From Rubrivivax sp. (GTDB taxonomy: Bacteria > Pseudomonadota > Gammaproteobacteria > Burkholderiales > Burkholderiaceae_C), in assembly GCA_026125665.1 (NCBI GenBank), contig JAHCKS010000012.1:1-64000 (forward strand): 64,000 nucleotides of DNA, read 5' to 3'. How positions within the stretch are numbered: the stretch's first letter is position 1; each line of letters starts with the position of its first letter. The notes under the pieces were generated by a model, which ran no database searches, was not told the origin of the DNA, and worked only from the letters and a program-made list of their open reading frames with translations. The translations under genes were made by a program, and so were the position numbers. Below are positions 27,493-36,815 of the stretch, piece by piece.

Positions 27493-28493
27493 CGGCGCGC
27501 CTGCCGGTCGAAGGCCTGGTGGAGCCGGCGCCGGCCGCGAAGAAGCCCCGCAGCCGCGCGCCGGCCAAACGCGCCATGAAGCGCTTGCTGGAGGCGTTCG
27601 TCGAGCCGCTGCCCGCGGCGGGCGACGCGGCGCCGGAGGACACTGCCGCCGACGGCGGCCTGCGGTCCCGCCCCGGCCCGGCGCGGGTCGGCGAGCTGCT
27701 GCCGGTGCCGCTGACCGAAGCCGATGTCGAACGCATCGGCGAGTACCAGCGGGCGCACGCCGTGCGCTTCGGCCAGGCCGCGGTGGCGCTGGCGCTCGTC
27801 TCGCCCGCCGACGTCGCCTGGGCGCTGTCGCAGCAGGCGGGCTACGCCTGGGTGCGCGAAGGCGAGTCGGCCGCCGCGCCCGAGCTCGTGCAGGCACGCG
27901 CGCCTTTCGGCGCCGCCGCCGAGGCCTTCCGCGACCTGCGTGCGCACCTGGCGAGCCAGGGCGAGCTCGCGGGCAAGGCGCTGGCCGTCGTCAGCACGCA
28001 CGCCGGCGACGGCCGCAGCTTCGTCGCCGCGAACCTGGCCGTCGCCTTCAGCCAGATGGGCGCGAACACGCTGATCGTCGATGCCGACCTGCGCCGGCCG
28101 CGCCAGCACGCGCTGTTCGGCCTGCCGAGCGAGGGCGGCCTCGCCGGCCTGCTGGGCGGCCGCCTGGCACGCAGCAGCGTGCGCCGCGTGCCGCAGCTGC
28201 CCGGCCTGCACCTGCTGCCTGCCGGCGTGCCGCCGCCCAACCCGCTGGAGCTGCTGCAGCGGCCCGCGCTGGCGAGCCTGCTCGCCGACCTGGCCGGTGC
28301 CTTCGACGTCGTCATCGTCGACACGCCGCCGGCGCAAGGCCTGGCCGACGCGCGCGTCGTCGCCGCGGCCTGCGGTGCCGCGCTTGCCGTGGCGCGCAAG
28401 GACCACACGCCGATGGCCGCGCTGCACGACCTGGCCGCGACCTTGACTCGGCTGCGCGCGCACTTCGCCGGTGTCGTCTTCAACCCGGCCTGA
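27489..28493 (+). CDS. epsG: EPS tyrosine-protein kinase-like ATPase (EpsG family)
   Basis: About 334 residues. The N-terminal half (about 75-140) resembles a GspE N-terminal-like helper domain (LSQQAGYAWV), and the C-terminal half is a BY-kinase/MinD-type ATPase. Walker A reads HAGDGRS at residues 171-177, with arginine where lysine is usual; Walker A' is TLIVDADLRRP and Walker B FDVVIVDTPPA. The protein ends FAGVVFNPA with no tyrosine cluster, so autophosphorylation of the canonical type is doubtful. The start overlaps the epsF stop (ATGA), as expected for a PCP/kinase pair controlling EPS polymerisation. An arginine in this position may be normal for the EpsG subfamily; I cannot check that here. 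Confidence 0.9.
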   Translation: MTARLPVEGLVEPAPAAKKPRSRAPAKRAMKRLLEAFVEPLPAAGDAAPEDTAADGGLRSRPGPARVGELLPVPLTEADVERIGEYQRAHAVRFGQAAVALALVSPADVAWALSQQAGYAWVREGESAAAPELVQARAPFGAAAEAFRDLRAHLASQGELAGKALAVVSTHAGDGRSFVAANLAVAFSQMGANTLIVDADLRRPRQHALFGLPSEGGLAGLLGGRLARSSVRRVPQLPGLHLLPAGVPPPNPLELLQRPALASLLADLAGAFDVVIVDTPPAQGLADARVVAAACGAALAVARKDHTPMAALHDLAATLTRLRAHFAGVVFNPA

Positions 28494-28576
28494 GAAGCCC
28501 GCCATGCGTCGAGCCCGCGAGCGGCCCCGGGAAGGGCGTGCCTCACACCTTCACGTGCGCTGAGCGGCGGCGCGGC

Positions 28577-30358
28577 ATGACGCACCATCGCGCAGCCCTG
28601 CCCGGTGAAAGCATCGGTCGTCCACCCGGTGGCACGGCGCGCCGGTCCGCGGTGCCGGGCTGGCTGCAACGCCTGCCGGGTGCGCTCGAGCTCGCGGCGA
28701 TGCTGGCCGCAGGCACCGCGCTGTCGTGGTTCTTCACCGGCCATGTCTTCGGGCACAGCAACAACGTCTTCCACCTGCCCATCGTCGCCGGGCTGGCCAC
28801 GCAGCCGGGGTTCGACGACGACGCGTTCGTGCAGTCGCTGGCCGGCTTCGCTTCCGGCCTGTGGATGCTGCTCGAGGGCCGCGACACGCCGTGGCCGGCG
28901 CCGCAGCTCTTCGCCGCCGGGCTCGCCGCGAGCAAGGCGCTGTCGCTGCTCGGCGCCGTGCTCGTGGCACGAGCGCTCGGGCTCATGGGGCGCCGGCGCA
29001 CGCTGGCCTTCGTCGCCGTGGTCGCCGCGACGCCGCTGCTGCAAGGCACGTCGTACGCCGGGCACGGCGGTCTCTTCGTCGACTTCTTCAGCCACTCCGA
29101 GCTTGCGAGCGGGCTGGCGCTCGTGATGTGGTGGGCGCTGCTGACGCGGCGCCCGGGCCTGGCGCTGGCGCTGAACGGCGGCGTGGCGTTTCTCAACGCG
29201 TTCATGGCAGCGTGGAACCTCGTACCGCTCGGCCTTTGCCTCTGGCGACAGCGGCCGGTGCGCCTGCGGTCGCTGTGGCCGGGGGCAGGGGTGGCGCTCG
29301 GGCTCCTGGCGCCGGTGGCCTGGCGCATCGCGGCTTCGTGGCCGGCGCCGGGCGCTGAGCTCGTGGACCTGCGCGAGTTCGTGCGCACGTACTACCCGTA
29401 CCACTTCCTGGCCGACGAGATGCCGCTGGCGCAGTGGCTCGGCCTCGCGACGGTGCTCGGTGCCGCGTTCGTCGGCCTGCGATGGCTGCGCGAAAGCCCG
29501 GCAGCGAACGAGGGCGTGCCGCTGCTGCGTGTGCTGCTGCACGGTTACCTCGTCGTGTACGCGGCGGGCATCGTTGCGCCGCTTGCGAGCGGGGCGCCGT
29601 GGGTGATCCAGCTGCACCTCCTGCGCAGCAGCGCCTTCTTCCACTGGCTCGCCGCCATCGTGCTGGCGCTCGTGCTCGTGCAGCCGGGGCCGGTGTGGCG
29701 CCGCGTGCTGCTGCTGCCTGCGCTGCTGACGGCGCGGCCGGCGCTGGTGCTGGCGCTGCCGATGCTGCTGGTGCGAGGGCGGCCGCGGCGCGGGCTCGAC
29801 GTGGCGGCCCGCGTGCAATGGCTCGCGGCCGGGCATCGCCTCGGCGAGGCCGTGCCGCGCGCGGCGGTGTTGCTCGGCGTGACGGTCGTGCTCGCCTGGC
29901 ATGCGGCGACGCTGCCGGCGCGCCAGCAACACGTGCACGCGCTCGGCGAGTCGGCCGCGCAGTGGGCGGCGCTCGCGCAACGCATCGGCGAGCGGACCCC
30001 GCCCGGCGCGACGGTGCTGCTGCCGCTGCGCCCGCACGATGGGCCCGGGCCCGACGCCGGCAGCGGCGTCTTCGAGTACGCATCGCGGCGGTCGGTGTGG
30101 GTCGACCACAAGCGCGGCGCTGCCGTGCTCTGGCAGCCCGCGTACCACGCGTCGTGGCGCACGCGCATGGACGAGGTGGCGGCGCTCGCGGGCTGGCGCG
30201 AGCGGCTCGACTACGGAGCACGCCGCGGCCTCGCGATGGTGGTCGGGCGTTGCGACGAGCTGCCGGCCGGCATGGCGCCCGACGTGCGTGCGGGGCCCCT
30301 GTGCGCCGTGCGCCCGGGTGTCGCCACTGGGCCTGCCGTGCCGGCGGCGCAAGGGTGA
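28577..30358 (+). CDS. Polytopic membrane protein of the EPS locus (DUF6798-like)
   Basis: About 593 residues with roughly ten hydrophobic segments, of no assigned enzymatic function. Distinctive segments are SWFFTGHVFGHSNNVFHLPI, FVQSLAGFASGLWMLLEG, FVDFFSHSELASGLALVMWW and FVRTYYPYHFLADEMP. The C-terminal 150 residues are extracytoplasmic and include SGVFEYASRRSVWVDHKRGA. The layout (membrane helices plus a periplasmic tail) resembles GT-C-type or DUF6798 proteins found in polysaccharide loci. It lies 83 bp after epsG and 17 bp before the second GT87 gene, so it probably belongs to the same transcript. A role in sugar transfer to, or modification of, the polymer is inference only. Confidence 0.7.
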   Translation: MTHHRAALPGESIGRPPGGTARRSAVPGWLQRLPGALELAAMLAAGTALSWFFTGHVFGHSNNVFHLPIVAGLATQPGFDDDAFVQSLAGFASGLWMLLEGRDTPWPAPQLFAAGLAASKALSLLGAVLVARALGLMGRRRTLAFVAVVAATPLLQGTSYAGHGGLFVDFFSHSELASGLALVMWWALLTRRPGLALALNGGVAFLNAFMAAWNLVPLGLCLWRQRPVRLRSLWPGAGVALGLLAPVAWRIAASWPAPGAELVDLREFVRTYYPYHFLADEMPLAQWLGLATVLGAAFVGLRWLRESPAANEGVPLLRVLLHGYLVVYAAGIVAPLASGAPWVIQLHLLRSSAFFHWLAAIVLALVLVQPGPVWRRVLLLPALLTARPALVLALPMLLVRGRPRRGLDVAARVQWLAAGHRLGEAVPRAAVLLGVTVVLAWHAATLPARQQHVHALGESAAQWAALAQRIGERTPPGATVLLPLRPHDGPGPDAGSGVFEYASRRSVWVDHKRGAAVLWQPAYHASWRTRMDEVAALAGWRERLDYGARRGLAMVVGRCDELPAGMAPDVRAGPLCAVRPGVATGPAVPAAQG

Positions 30359-30375
30359 CGCGAGGGGCGCTCGCG

Positions 30376-32010
30376 ATGCTGCCGCCTTCCGCTGCCTCGG
30401 CGACAGCCGCTGCCGCTGCGCCGCCGTTGGGCGCCCGCGCTGGCGCGGGCGTCGGCTCGGGCGCGGCACCCGCTGCAGTCATCGCGTCCACCGCCCCGGG
30501 CCGCTGCGTGGCGGCGTGGCTCGTTGCCGTCCTCGTCGCGGCGGCGCTGCTTGCGGCAGCGACGATGGCTGTTTCGCTGGCGCGCGGCGAAACGCTGAAG
30601 GAGGCGCTGCGCTCGACGTCGCTGCTGCAGGCGCACCGGCTTCGTCTGCCGGGCGGCATGGACTCGTGGGGCCCGATGTGGTCCGGGTTGGCAAGGTGGG
30701 AGTCGGCACGAGCGGAGAGTCGCGCCGCGGGCGAGCCCTCGGCAGGCGTTGGCGATGTGCCGACTTCGCCCTACGACGCCGCCCTCGTGCTCGACCGGTG
30801 CAAGTTCCAGTACCCGCCGTCGTCGTGGCTGCTGCTCGAGCTCTTGCCGCGTCCGGCGGGCCTGCCGCTCGCCTGCACGGCCGAGGGCCCGCCGGGCAAC
30901 AACATCCCCTCCATCCACTCGGCCGCCTGGTCCGCCAAGCCCTGGCTCGCGCTGGCGTCGAGCCTGGCCTGCCTGGTGCTCGTCGGCATCGGCGTGTGGC
31001 TGGTCGCGAAGCGGCCCGCGGGCGGGGTGCCGGGCGGGGTGCCGGGCGGGGCACCGGGCGTGGGGCTCACTGCGCCGACGGCGCGGCGCTCGGGCACCGC
31101 CAGGCTCGTGCTCGCGGCTGCCGCGGCCGGGCTCGCCTTCTATCCGATCGTCAAGGGCCACACGCTCGGGCAGCTGCAGGTCTTCCTCAACGTGGCGCTC
31201 GCGCTGGCCCTCGTGATGCTGCCGCGCCGGCCCGGCGCGAGCGGCGCGCTGGTCGGCCTGGCCTGCCTCGTGAAGCCGCAGTACGCGCTCTTCCTGCCGT
31301 GGGGCCTGTGGCGCCGGCATTGGGCGTTCGTCGGCGGGGCCGGCGCCGTGGCGCTGGCTGGCCACGCGCTGGCGCTGGCGCGCTACGGGCTCGACGTGCA
31401 CGTGCAGTACCTGCAGCTGCTGCAGGAACTGGCGCGCGTGGGCGAGGCGTTCTGGGCCAACCAGAGCCTGAACGGCGTGCTCAACCGCTGGTGGCAGACG
31501 GCCGACGCGGCCACGTGGGCGCCCGCGGCCTTCCCGCCCTACGACGCCCGCGTGCGCTGGGGCACGTTGCTCGGTTCGGTGGCGCTGCTCGGGGCGGCGT
31601 TGTGGCTGCCGCGCCATGCGCAACTTCGGGACGCCGGGTCCTGGCCGCCGGCCGCGTCGCAGCTCGACTTCGCGGCCATGGGGGCCGCGCTGACGATGGC
31701 TTCGCCCATCGCCTGGGAACACCACTACGGTGGTTTCTGGCCGATGTTCACGCTGCTGCTCGCCGTCTTCGCCGCCGCGCCGCGCTGGCCGGCGCGCAGC
31801 GCGACGATGCTGGCGGTGGCCTTCGTGCTGATGGCCCACGCGGTGCTGCGGCCCGAGTGGATCTTCGCCGCACCCGCGCAGCCGTGGCTCGGCCTCGCCG
31901 GCTCGCACCTGTGGTTCGGCGCGCTCGTGCTGTTCGCACTGCTGCTGCACTGGCGGGCGCGGCTGCTGGCTGCATCGGCACCGGCCCCGGGCTTGGAGGC
32001 CCCGCGGTGA
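30376..32010 (+). CDS. GT87-family (DUF2029) membrane glycosyltransferase, paralog 2
   Basis: About 544 residues, related along its length to the protein encoded at 19545-21125. Matching segments include GGMDSWGPMW, KFQYPPSSWLLLELLP, GHTLGQLQVFLNVAL, CLVKPQYALF and SPIAWEHHYGGFW. The 40-residue head is alanine-rich and a loop near residue 215-230 contains PGGVPGGVPGGAPG, encoded by a 12-bp tandem repeat at about 31021-31068. ATG 30376 has GAGGGG upstream; an in-frame GTG at 30355 overlapping the previous stop is possible. The stop overlaps the GTG of the flippase gene. It is expected to transfer a sugar from a polyprenyl-phosphate donor outside the cytoplasm; donor and acceptor are unknown. 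Confidence 0.85.
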   Translation: MLPPSAASATAAAAAPPLGARAGAGVGSGAAPAAVIASTAPGRCVAAWLVAVLVAAALLAAATMAVSLARGETLKEALRSTSLLQAHRLRLPGGMDSWGPMWSGLARWESARAESRAAGEPSAGVGDVPTSPYDAALVLDRCKFQYPPSSWLLLELLPRPAGLPLACTAEGPPGNNIPSIHSAAWSAKPWLALASSLACLVLVGIGVWLVAKRPAGGVPGGVPGGAPGVGLTAPTARRSGTARLVLAAAAAGLAFYPIVKGHTLGQLQVFLNVALALALVMLPRRPGASGALVGLACLVKPQYALFLPWGLWRRHWAFVGGAGAVALAGHALALARYGLDVHVQYLQLLQELARVGEAFWANQSLNGVLNRWWQTADAATWAPAAFPPYDARVRWGTLLGSVALLGAALWLPRHAQLRDAGSWPPAASQLDFAAMGAALTMASPIAWEHHYGGFWPMFTLLLAVFAAAPRWPARSATMLAVAFVLMAHAVLRPEWIFAAPAQPWLGLAGSHLWFGALVLFALLLHWRARLLAASAPAPGLEAPR

Positions 32011-33257
32011 ACCTGCGCCGGCTCGCCGGCCTGCGGCCGCTCGCCGAGCTGGCGCTCGCGCACGCCGCGACGTTCGCCTTCCCGCTCGTCTTCGCCGTCG
32101 TCTGCGGGCGCGCGCTCGGGCTCGAAGGCTACGGCGAGATCGCCTTCTACACGGCACTCGGCGGCTTCCTCGGCGTCATCGTCGAGTTCGGCTTCGACTG
32201 GCTCGGCATCCGCGAGGTGACGCAGAACGCCGCCGATGTCGAACATTGCCGGCAGACGCTCGTGCACATCACGCTGGCGCGGCTGCTGCTGGCGGTGCTC
32301 ATCGGCGCGGCGATGAGCGCGGCGCTGTGGGCCTGGAAGGGTGCGGCGCACGGCCTGCTCATCGCCGGGACCTGGGCCTACCTGCTCGGCTTCGCGTTCG
32401 ACGTCGGCTGGTTCCTGCGCGCGCAGGAGCTGACGCGGCTGTTGCTGGCCATCACCGTCGTCGCGCGCGCCGCGGGCATCGCGCTGCTCGTCGGCCTCGT
32501 CAACGGCCCGGCCGACCAGGCGGTGGCGATCTGGATCTACGCGTTCGTCGTTTCCGCCACCAGCGTGCTGGCCTGGTCGGCGTTGTGGCGGCTGCAGATG
32601 CTGCGCGGGCCGCTGACGCTGGCGCGCGCGCGGCTCGCCGGCCTGATGCGCAACGCCTTCGCCATCCTGCTGGGCAACCTGAACGGCGCGATGCTCGGGC
32701 ACGGCGGCGTGGCGCTGCTCGGCCTCGTCAGCGAGCCGGCCACGGTGGGCGCAGCGAGCCTGGCGCTGCGCGTGAAGATGGCGGCGCTGGCGGTGCTGCT
32801 GCCGATCCAGCAATGGAGCTTCGTGCGGCTGTCGCGGCACGCGCGCAACGCGCCGGCGCTGATGCGTCGCGACGGCCGGCACACGCTGGTGGCATTGATG
32901 GTGCTGGGCGCCGGGCTCGCGCTGGCCGCGGCGGCGGCGGCGCCGAAGATCAGCGAGATCGTCTTCCACGAAGCGGTGCCGGCGGCCATCGCGCTCATCG
33001 GCCTGCTGGCGCTGACGATCCCGCTGCACTCGGCCGGCAACCTGTTCGGCGTGCAGAGCCTCGTCGCGCTCGGCCGCGAGCGCAGCTTCGCCGTCATCCT
33101 CAGCGCGGCGTCGCTGCTGTTCTGCGCGCTGATGCTGGTGGCGCTGAGTGGGCCGCTTGCCTACGGCTGGGCGCTGCTCGCCTCGGAAGGGCTGATCGTG
33201 CTGGCCTGCGGCCTCACGGTGCGCCAGGCGCTGCTCGGGCTGGAGGCGCAGGCATGA
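32007..33257 (+). CDS. Wzx-type polysaccharide flippase
   Basis: About 416 residues with around 12 membrane helices, of the MOP/polysaccharide transporter superfamily that flips undecaprenyl-pyrophosphate-linked repeat units. The start GTG 32007 overlaps the TGA of the GT87 gene (GTGA) and has GGAGG seven bases upstream. The N-terminus LAHAATFAFPLVFAVVCGRALGLEGYGEI is a typical flippase opening (quoted as two joined pieces: LAHAATFAFPLVF and AVVCGRALGLEGYGEI). Other family features are DWLGIREVTQNAADV and NAFAILLGNLNGAMLGHGG. Placed directly before the polymerase-like gene, it makes this a Wzx/Wzy-dependent EPS pathway. Confidence 0.9.
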   Translation: MNLRRLAGLRPLAELALAHAATFAFPLVFAVVCGRALGLEGYGEIAFYTALGGFLGVIVEFGFDWLGIREVTQNAADVEHCRQTLVHITLARLLLAVLIGAAMSAALWAWKGAAHGLLIAGTWAYLLGFAFDVGWFLRAQELTRLLLAITVVARAAGIALLVGLVNGPADQAVAIWIYAFVVSATSVLAWSALWRLQMLRGPLTLARARLAGLMRNAFAILLGNLNGAMLGHGGVALLGLVSEPATVGAASLALRVKMAALAVLLPIQQWSFVRLSRHARNAPALMRRDGRHTLVALMVLGAGLALAAAAAAPKISEIVFHEAVPAAIALIGLLALTIPLHSAGNLFGVQSLVALGRERSFAVILSAASLLFCALMLVALSGPLAYGWALLASEGLIVLACGLTVRQALLGLEAQA

Positions 33258-34663
33258 ACGCGACGGCGCCCGAGCCGATGCATCCGCTGCCGTGGTGGAC
33301 CTCGCCCGTCGGCCTGGCGCTCGGCTTTCAGCTGCCGGTGCTGCTGCTCGTCAGCTGGGCCGGCACGGTGTCCGGCGACTCGCAGGTCATCACCGTGCGC
33401 GCCGTGCGCTTCCTGTCCTGGCCGAGCCTGGCGCTGGCCTTCGGGCTCATTGCCGCCGGCGTCGTCGGCGCGGTGATCGGGCGACAGTTGCAGCTCGTCG
33501 CGCCGACGGGCTCGAGGCCGCGCAGCAACGCGGGGCCGGCCGCCGCGGCGGGCGCGTCGCAAGGCGTGTCCGCCAGCGTTTCGCTCGGGGCACCGTCGCG
33601 CGCCGCTGAACCGTGGCACGACGCCGCGACCACGCGCGCCTGGGATCGCGCCGCGGCGATGGCCGGCGCCATCGCGCTCTTCGCCTACGTCGTCTGGTTC
33701 CGCGACTACCTGCTGAACCCGGCGCTGATGTTCGACATCCTGCGCGGCGCCTTCGTGCCCAGCCGCACCGACATCACGCTGACGCCCGGCCTCACGTCGC
33801 TCGTCAACGTGGCGCCGGTGTTCTTCACGCTCTTTGCCTACAACCGGCTGGTCGCCGGGCGGCCGGCGCCGTGGCCCCTGGCGCTGCTCGCAGCCATGCT
33901 GGCGGCGCTGACGTTGTTTCGCGTCTATGCGTGGTCGGAACGGCTGGCGCTGATCGAGGCCGTCGTGCCGGCCGCACTGGCGGTGGCGGTGCCGCTGATG
34001 CGGCGCGAAGGCGGCCGCCTGCGCGACGTGCTGCGCGGGCTCTGCCGCGCCGGACCGTATGCCGCGCTGCCGATCGTCGTGCTGTTCTTCGGCATCGCCG
34101 AGTCGGCGCGCTCGTGGACCTCGGACACCTACCACGGCAAGTACGACTTCTGGAGCTGGGTGCTCGGGCGGCTGGCCACCTACTACTACACGGCGCTGAA
34201 CAACGGCGCCGGCCTGCTGGCCACGGTGGACTGGCCGACGCTGAAGTTCGAGTTCATCGGCGGCTGGATGCACAACCTGCCGGGCATCGGCCGGCACTTC
34301 TCCGACTGGGTGGGCCCGCGCGGCAACGTGCTGCCCGAGTTCTTCGCCCGCTTCGCCGACCCGGAGTTCAACAGCCCGTCGGGCCTGTTCGGCGCCGTCG
34401 TCGACGTCGGCCTCGTCGGGGCGCTGGCGTATTTCGCGCTGCTCGGCTTCGTCGGCGGCGTGCTGCACCGCGCCTATGCCGAGGGGCGGCTCGCCGGCGT
34501 GCTCGGCTACCCGCTGCTCTTCATCGCCGCGCTCGAGGTCTTCCGCTACCCGTACCTCGGCGAGCCGCGCGCCTTCACGTGGTTCGTCGGCATCGGCCTG
34601 GCGCTGTTCGTCGCGCGCACCTCGGCGCGCCCGGCCGGGCGGCCTGCCGGAGCGCCGGCATGA
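33254..34663 (+). CDS. Wzy-like polysaccharide polymerase
   Basis: About 469 residues with 11-12 hydrophobic segments. It starts with ATG 33254 overlapping the flippase stop (ATGA). Features that fit a Wzy-type polymerase are multiple helices with large extracytoplasmic loops, the segment FRDYLLNPALMFDILRGAF, the ALTLFRVYAWSERLALIEAV helix region, and the loop with GIGRHFSDWVGPRGNVLP and NSPSGLFGAVVDVGLVGAL near the C-terminus. Sequence identity within this class is always low, so the call rests on topology and position between flippase and glycosyltransferases. A low-complexity cytoplasmic stretch lies at about 84-115. Confidence 0.8.
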   Translation: MNATAPEPMHPLPWWTSPVGLALGFQLPVLLLVSWAGTVSGDSQVITVRAVRFLSWPSLALAFGLIAAGVVGAVIGRQLQLVAPTGSRPRSNAGPAAAAGASQGVSASVSLGAPSRAAEPWHDAATTRAWDRAAAMAGAIALFAYVVWFRDYLLNPALMFDILRGAFVPSRTDITLTPGLTSLVNVAPVFFTLFAYNRLVAGRPAPWPLALLAAMLAALTLFRVYAWSERLALIEAVVPAALAVAVPLMRREGGRLRDVLRGLCRAGPYAALPIVVLFFGIAESARSWTSDTYHGKYDFWSWVLGRLATYYYTALNNGAGLLATVDWPTLKFEFIGGWMHNLPGIGRHFSDWVGPRGNVLPEFFARFADPEFNSPSGLFGAVVDVGLVGALAYFALLGFVGGVLHRAYAEGRLAGVLGYPLLFIAALEVFRYPYLGEPRAFTWFVGIGLALFVARTSARPAGRPAGAPA

Positions 34664-35694
34664 AGATCAGCATCGTCATCAACTGCTTCCACTACGCCGA
34701 GTACGTTGGGCAGGCGGTGCGTTCGGCGCTGGTGCAGACCTGGCCCGACACCGAAGTGATCGTCGTCGACGACGGTTCCACCGACGGCTCGCGCGAGGCC
34801 ATCGCCGCCTTCGGCCCGCGCGTGCGCGCGATCTTCAAGGCCAACGGCGGCCAGGGCTCGGCCTACAACGCCGGCTTCGCCGCGACCTCCGGCGACCTCG
34901 TGCTGTTCCTCGACGCCGACGACTGGCTGTACCCCGAGGCCTGCGAGCGCATCGCCGCGGCGTGGCAGCCGGGCACGAGCAAGGTGCAGTTCCGGCTCGA
35001 GGTGGTGGGCGCCGACGGCCGCTCGAAGGGCCGCCAGCTGCCCACCGAGATGCACGACCGCGAGGCGCTGGCGCTCGTCGCGCGCTTCGGCAGCTACGGC
35101 ACGCCGCCGGGCTCCGGCAACGCCTACAGCGCCGCCTTCCTGCGCCAGGTGCTGCCGATGGACGAGGCCGGCTGGCGCATCGGCGCCGACTCGGTGCCGA
35201 TCCTGCTGGCACCGGCGTACGGGCAGGTGGTGTCGCTGCGCGAGGCACTCGGCGCCTACCGCGTGCACCGGCCTGACGACGACGGCTCGCTGCTCTTCAA
35301 CAACGCGCCCAAGGGCCTGTGGGCCGAGTTCGAGCGCGTGCAGCGGTGCCAGGCGCTGGTGACGGCGCACCTGAAGCGCCTCGGCCGCGGGGCGCGCCGG
35401 CCGATGCTGCTGGCGCCGTGGGACGTGCGCCTGGTGGCGCTGTGCCTGCGCTTCGGTGGGCCACCTTCGTTGCCTCTGCCAAGCGGCGCGAGTGCTGCCT
35501 CCGCGCCGCCGCCCACGCGCTGGTGGCTGGCGCGGTGGGCGCTGATGTCGCTGTGGCAGTGGCCGCGGCTCGGGCCGGTGATGAAGCTGCTGCAGAGCCT
35601 GTGGATGGTCAGCCTGTGGCTGCTGCCTTTGCCGCTGGCGCGGCCGGTAGGGCGGCTGGATCGGCTGTTCAGGGGGGCACCGAGCGGGGGCTAG
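34660..35694 (+). CDS. Family 2 glycosyltransferase
   Basis: About 344 residues. The GT-A fold is clear: MKISIVINCFHYAEYVGQAV opens the nucleotide-sugar domain, VIVVDDGSTDGS gives the first aspartates, and LVLFLDADDWLYPEA contains the DxD-type metal site. The C-terminal 90 residues end in amphipathic/hydrophobic helices (SLWMVSLWLLPLPLA), suggesting membrane association. The start overlaps the polymerase stop (ATGA). It should add one sugar of the EPS repeat unit on the cytoplasmic face. The sugar is not predictable. Confidence 0.92.
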   Translation: MKISIVINCFHYAEYVGQAVRSALVQTWPDTEVIVVDDGSTDGSREAIAAFGPRVRAIFKANGGQGSAYNAGFAATSGDLVLFLDADDWLYPEACERIAAAWQPGTSKVQFRLEVVGADGRSKGRQLPTEMHDREALALVARFGSYGTPPGSGNAYSAAFLRQVLPMDEAGWRIGADSVPILLAPAYGQVVSLREALGAYRVHRPDDDGSLLFNNAPKGLWAEFERVQRCQALVTAHLKRLGRGARRPMLLAPWDVRLVALCLRFGGPPSLPLPSGASAASAPPPTRWWLARWALMSLWQWPRLGPVMKLLQSLWMVSLWLLPLPLARPVGRLDRLFRGAPSGG

Positions 35695-35698
35695 GACC

Positions 35699-36772
35699 AT
35701 GAGCCACAGTTTCGTCCTCAACGGCCGCTTCCTCACGCGCCAGGCCACCGGCGTGGACCGCTTTGCCTTCGAGCTGATGCGCGCCGTGCATGTCACGAAC
35801 GGCGTCGCGCCGCTGGCGATGACGCCGCCGAATGCCGGCGCCGTGCCCGTCGGCTGGCCCTGGCCTGCCGAGCGCGTGGGCCACAGGCAAGGGCACGCCT
35901 GGGAACAGCTCGACCTGCCGCGTGCCGCCGGCGCCCGAGCGCTCGTGAACCTGTGCAACACGGCGCCGGCCCTGCGCGAGCAGCAGCTGGTCGTCATCCA
36001 CGACGCCGCCAGCGCCGCCAACCCAACCAACTACACCTTCACCTTCCGCACGTGGTACCGCGTGCTGCTGGGCGCGCTGATGCGCGGAAGCCGCGTCGTC
36101 GCCACCGTGTCGAAGTTCAGCGCCGACGAGCTGCAGCGCCACTTCGGGCCGCGCCCGGCGGGGCGCGCGGCGATCGAGGTCATCGGCGAAGGCGGCGAGC
36201 ACATCCTGCGCACGCCGGCCGATGCCGACATCGTGCCGCGCCTCGGCCTCGCCGGCCGGCGCTACGTGCTGGCCGTGGGCAGCCGCTCGCCGAACAAGAA
36301 CTTCGAAGGTGTCCTGAAGGCGCTGCAGCGGCTGCCCGACCCCGAGCTGCTGCTCGTGGCCACCGGTGGCCAGGCCCATGCGATCTTCGGCAAGACCGGC
36401 TCGCTCGCCGACCCGCGGGTCGTCAGCACCGGCTATGTCAGCGACGCCGAGCTGCGGGCGCTGTACGAGCACGCCGAGTGCTTCGTCTTCCCGTCGTTCT
36501 ACGAAGGCTTCGGGCTGCCGCCGCTGGAGGCGATGTGCTGCGGCTGCCCGGTGGTGGTGTCGCGCCGCGCCTCGCTGCCCGAGGTGTGCGGCGACGCGGC
36601 GCTGTACTGCGACCCCGACGACCCGGCGACGCTGGCGGCGGCGCTGTCGCGTGTGCTCGCCTCGCGCACGCTGCGCGACGAGCTCGCCGCCGCCGGCCGC
36701 GCGCGCGCCGCGTCGTGGACCTGGGCCGCGGCGGCGCGCCAGTTCGCCGAGCTCGTGCGCACGCACTTCTGA
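35699..36772 (+). CDS. Family 4 glycosyltransferase
   Basis: About 357 residues with GT-B fold. The N-terminal half contains NGRFLTRQATGVDRFAFEL, a recurrent opening in this subfamily, and QLVVIHDAASAANP. The C-terminal nucleotide-binding half carries YVLAVGSRSPNKNFEGV and the GT4 acidic motif PSFYEGFGLPPLEAMCCGCP with E-x7-E. It starts 4 bp after the GT2 stop and is followed by another GT4 after 43 bp. It probably adds a hexose to the EPS repeat; specificity unknown. Confidence 0.92.
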   Translation: MSHSFVLNGRFLTRQATGVDRFAFELMRAVHVTNGVAPLAMTPPNAGAVPVGWPWPAERVGHRQGHAWEQLDLPRAAGARALVNLCNTAPALREQQLVVIHDAASAANPTNYTFTFRTWYRVLLGALMRGSRVVATVSKFSADELQRHFGPRPAGRAAIEVIGEGGEHILRTPADADIVPRLGLAGRRYVLAVGSRSPNKNFEGVLKALQRLPDPELLLVATGGQAHAIFGKTGSLADPRVVSTGYVSDAELRALYEHAECFVFPSFYEGFGLPPLEAMCCGCPVVVSRRASLPEVCGDAALYCDPDDPATLAAALSRVLASRTLRDELAAAGRARAASWTWAAAARQFAELVRTHF

Positions 36773-36815
36773 AGAAGACAAGCGGCCGCCAACGCCACAC
36801 CCAGGAGTTCCGCCG

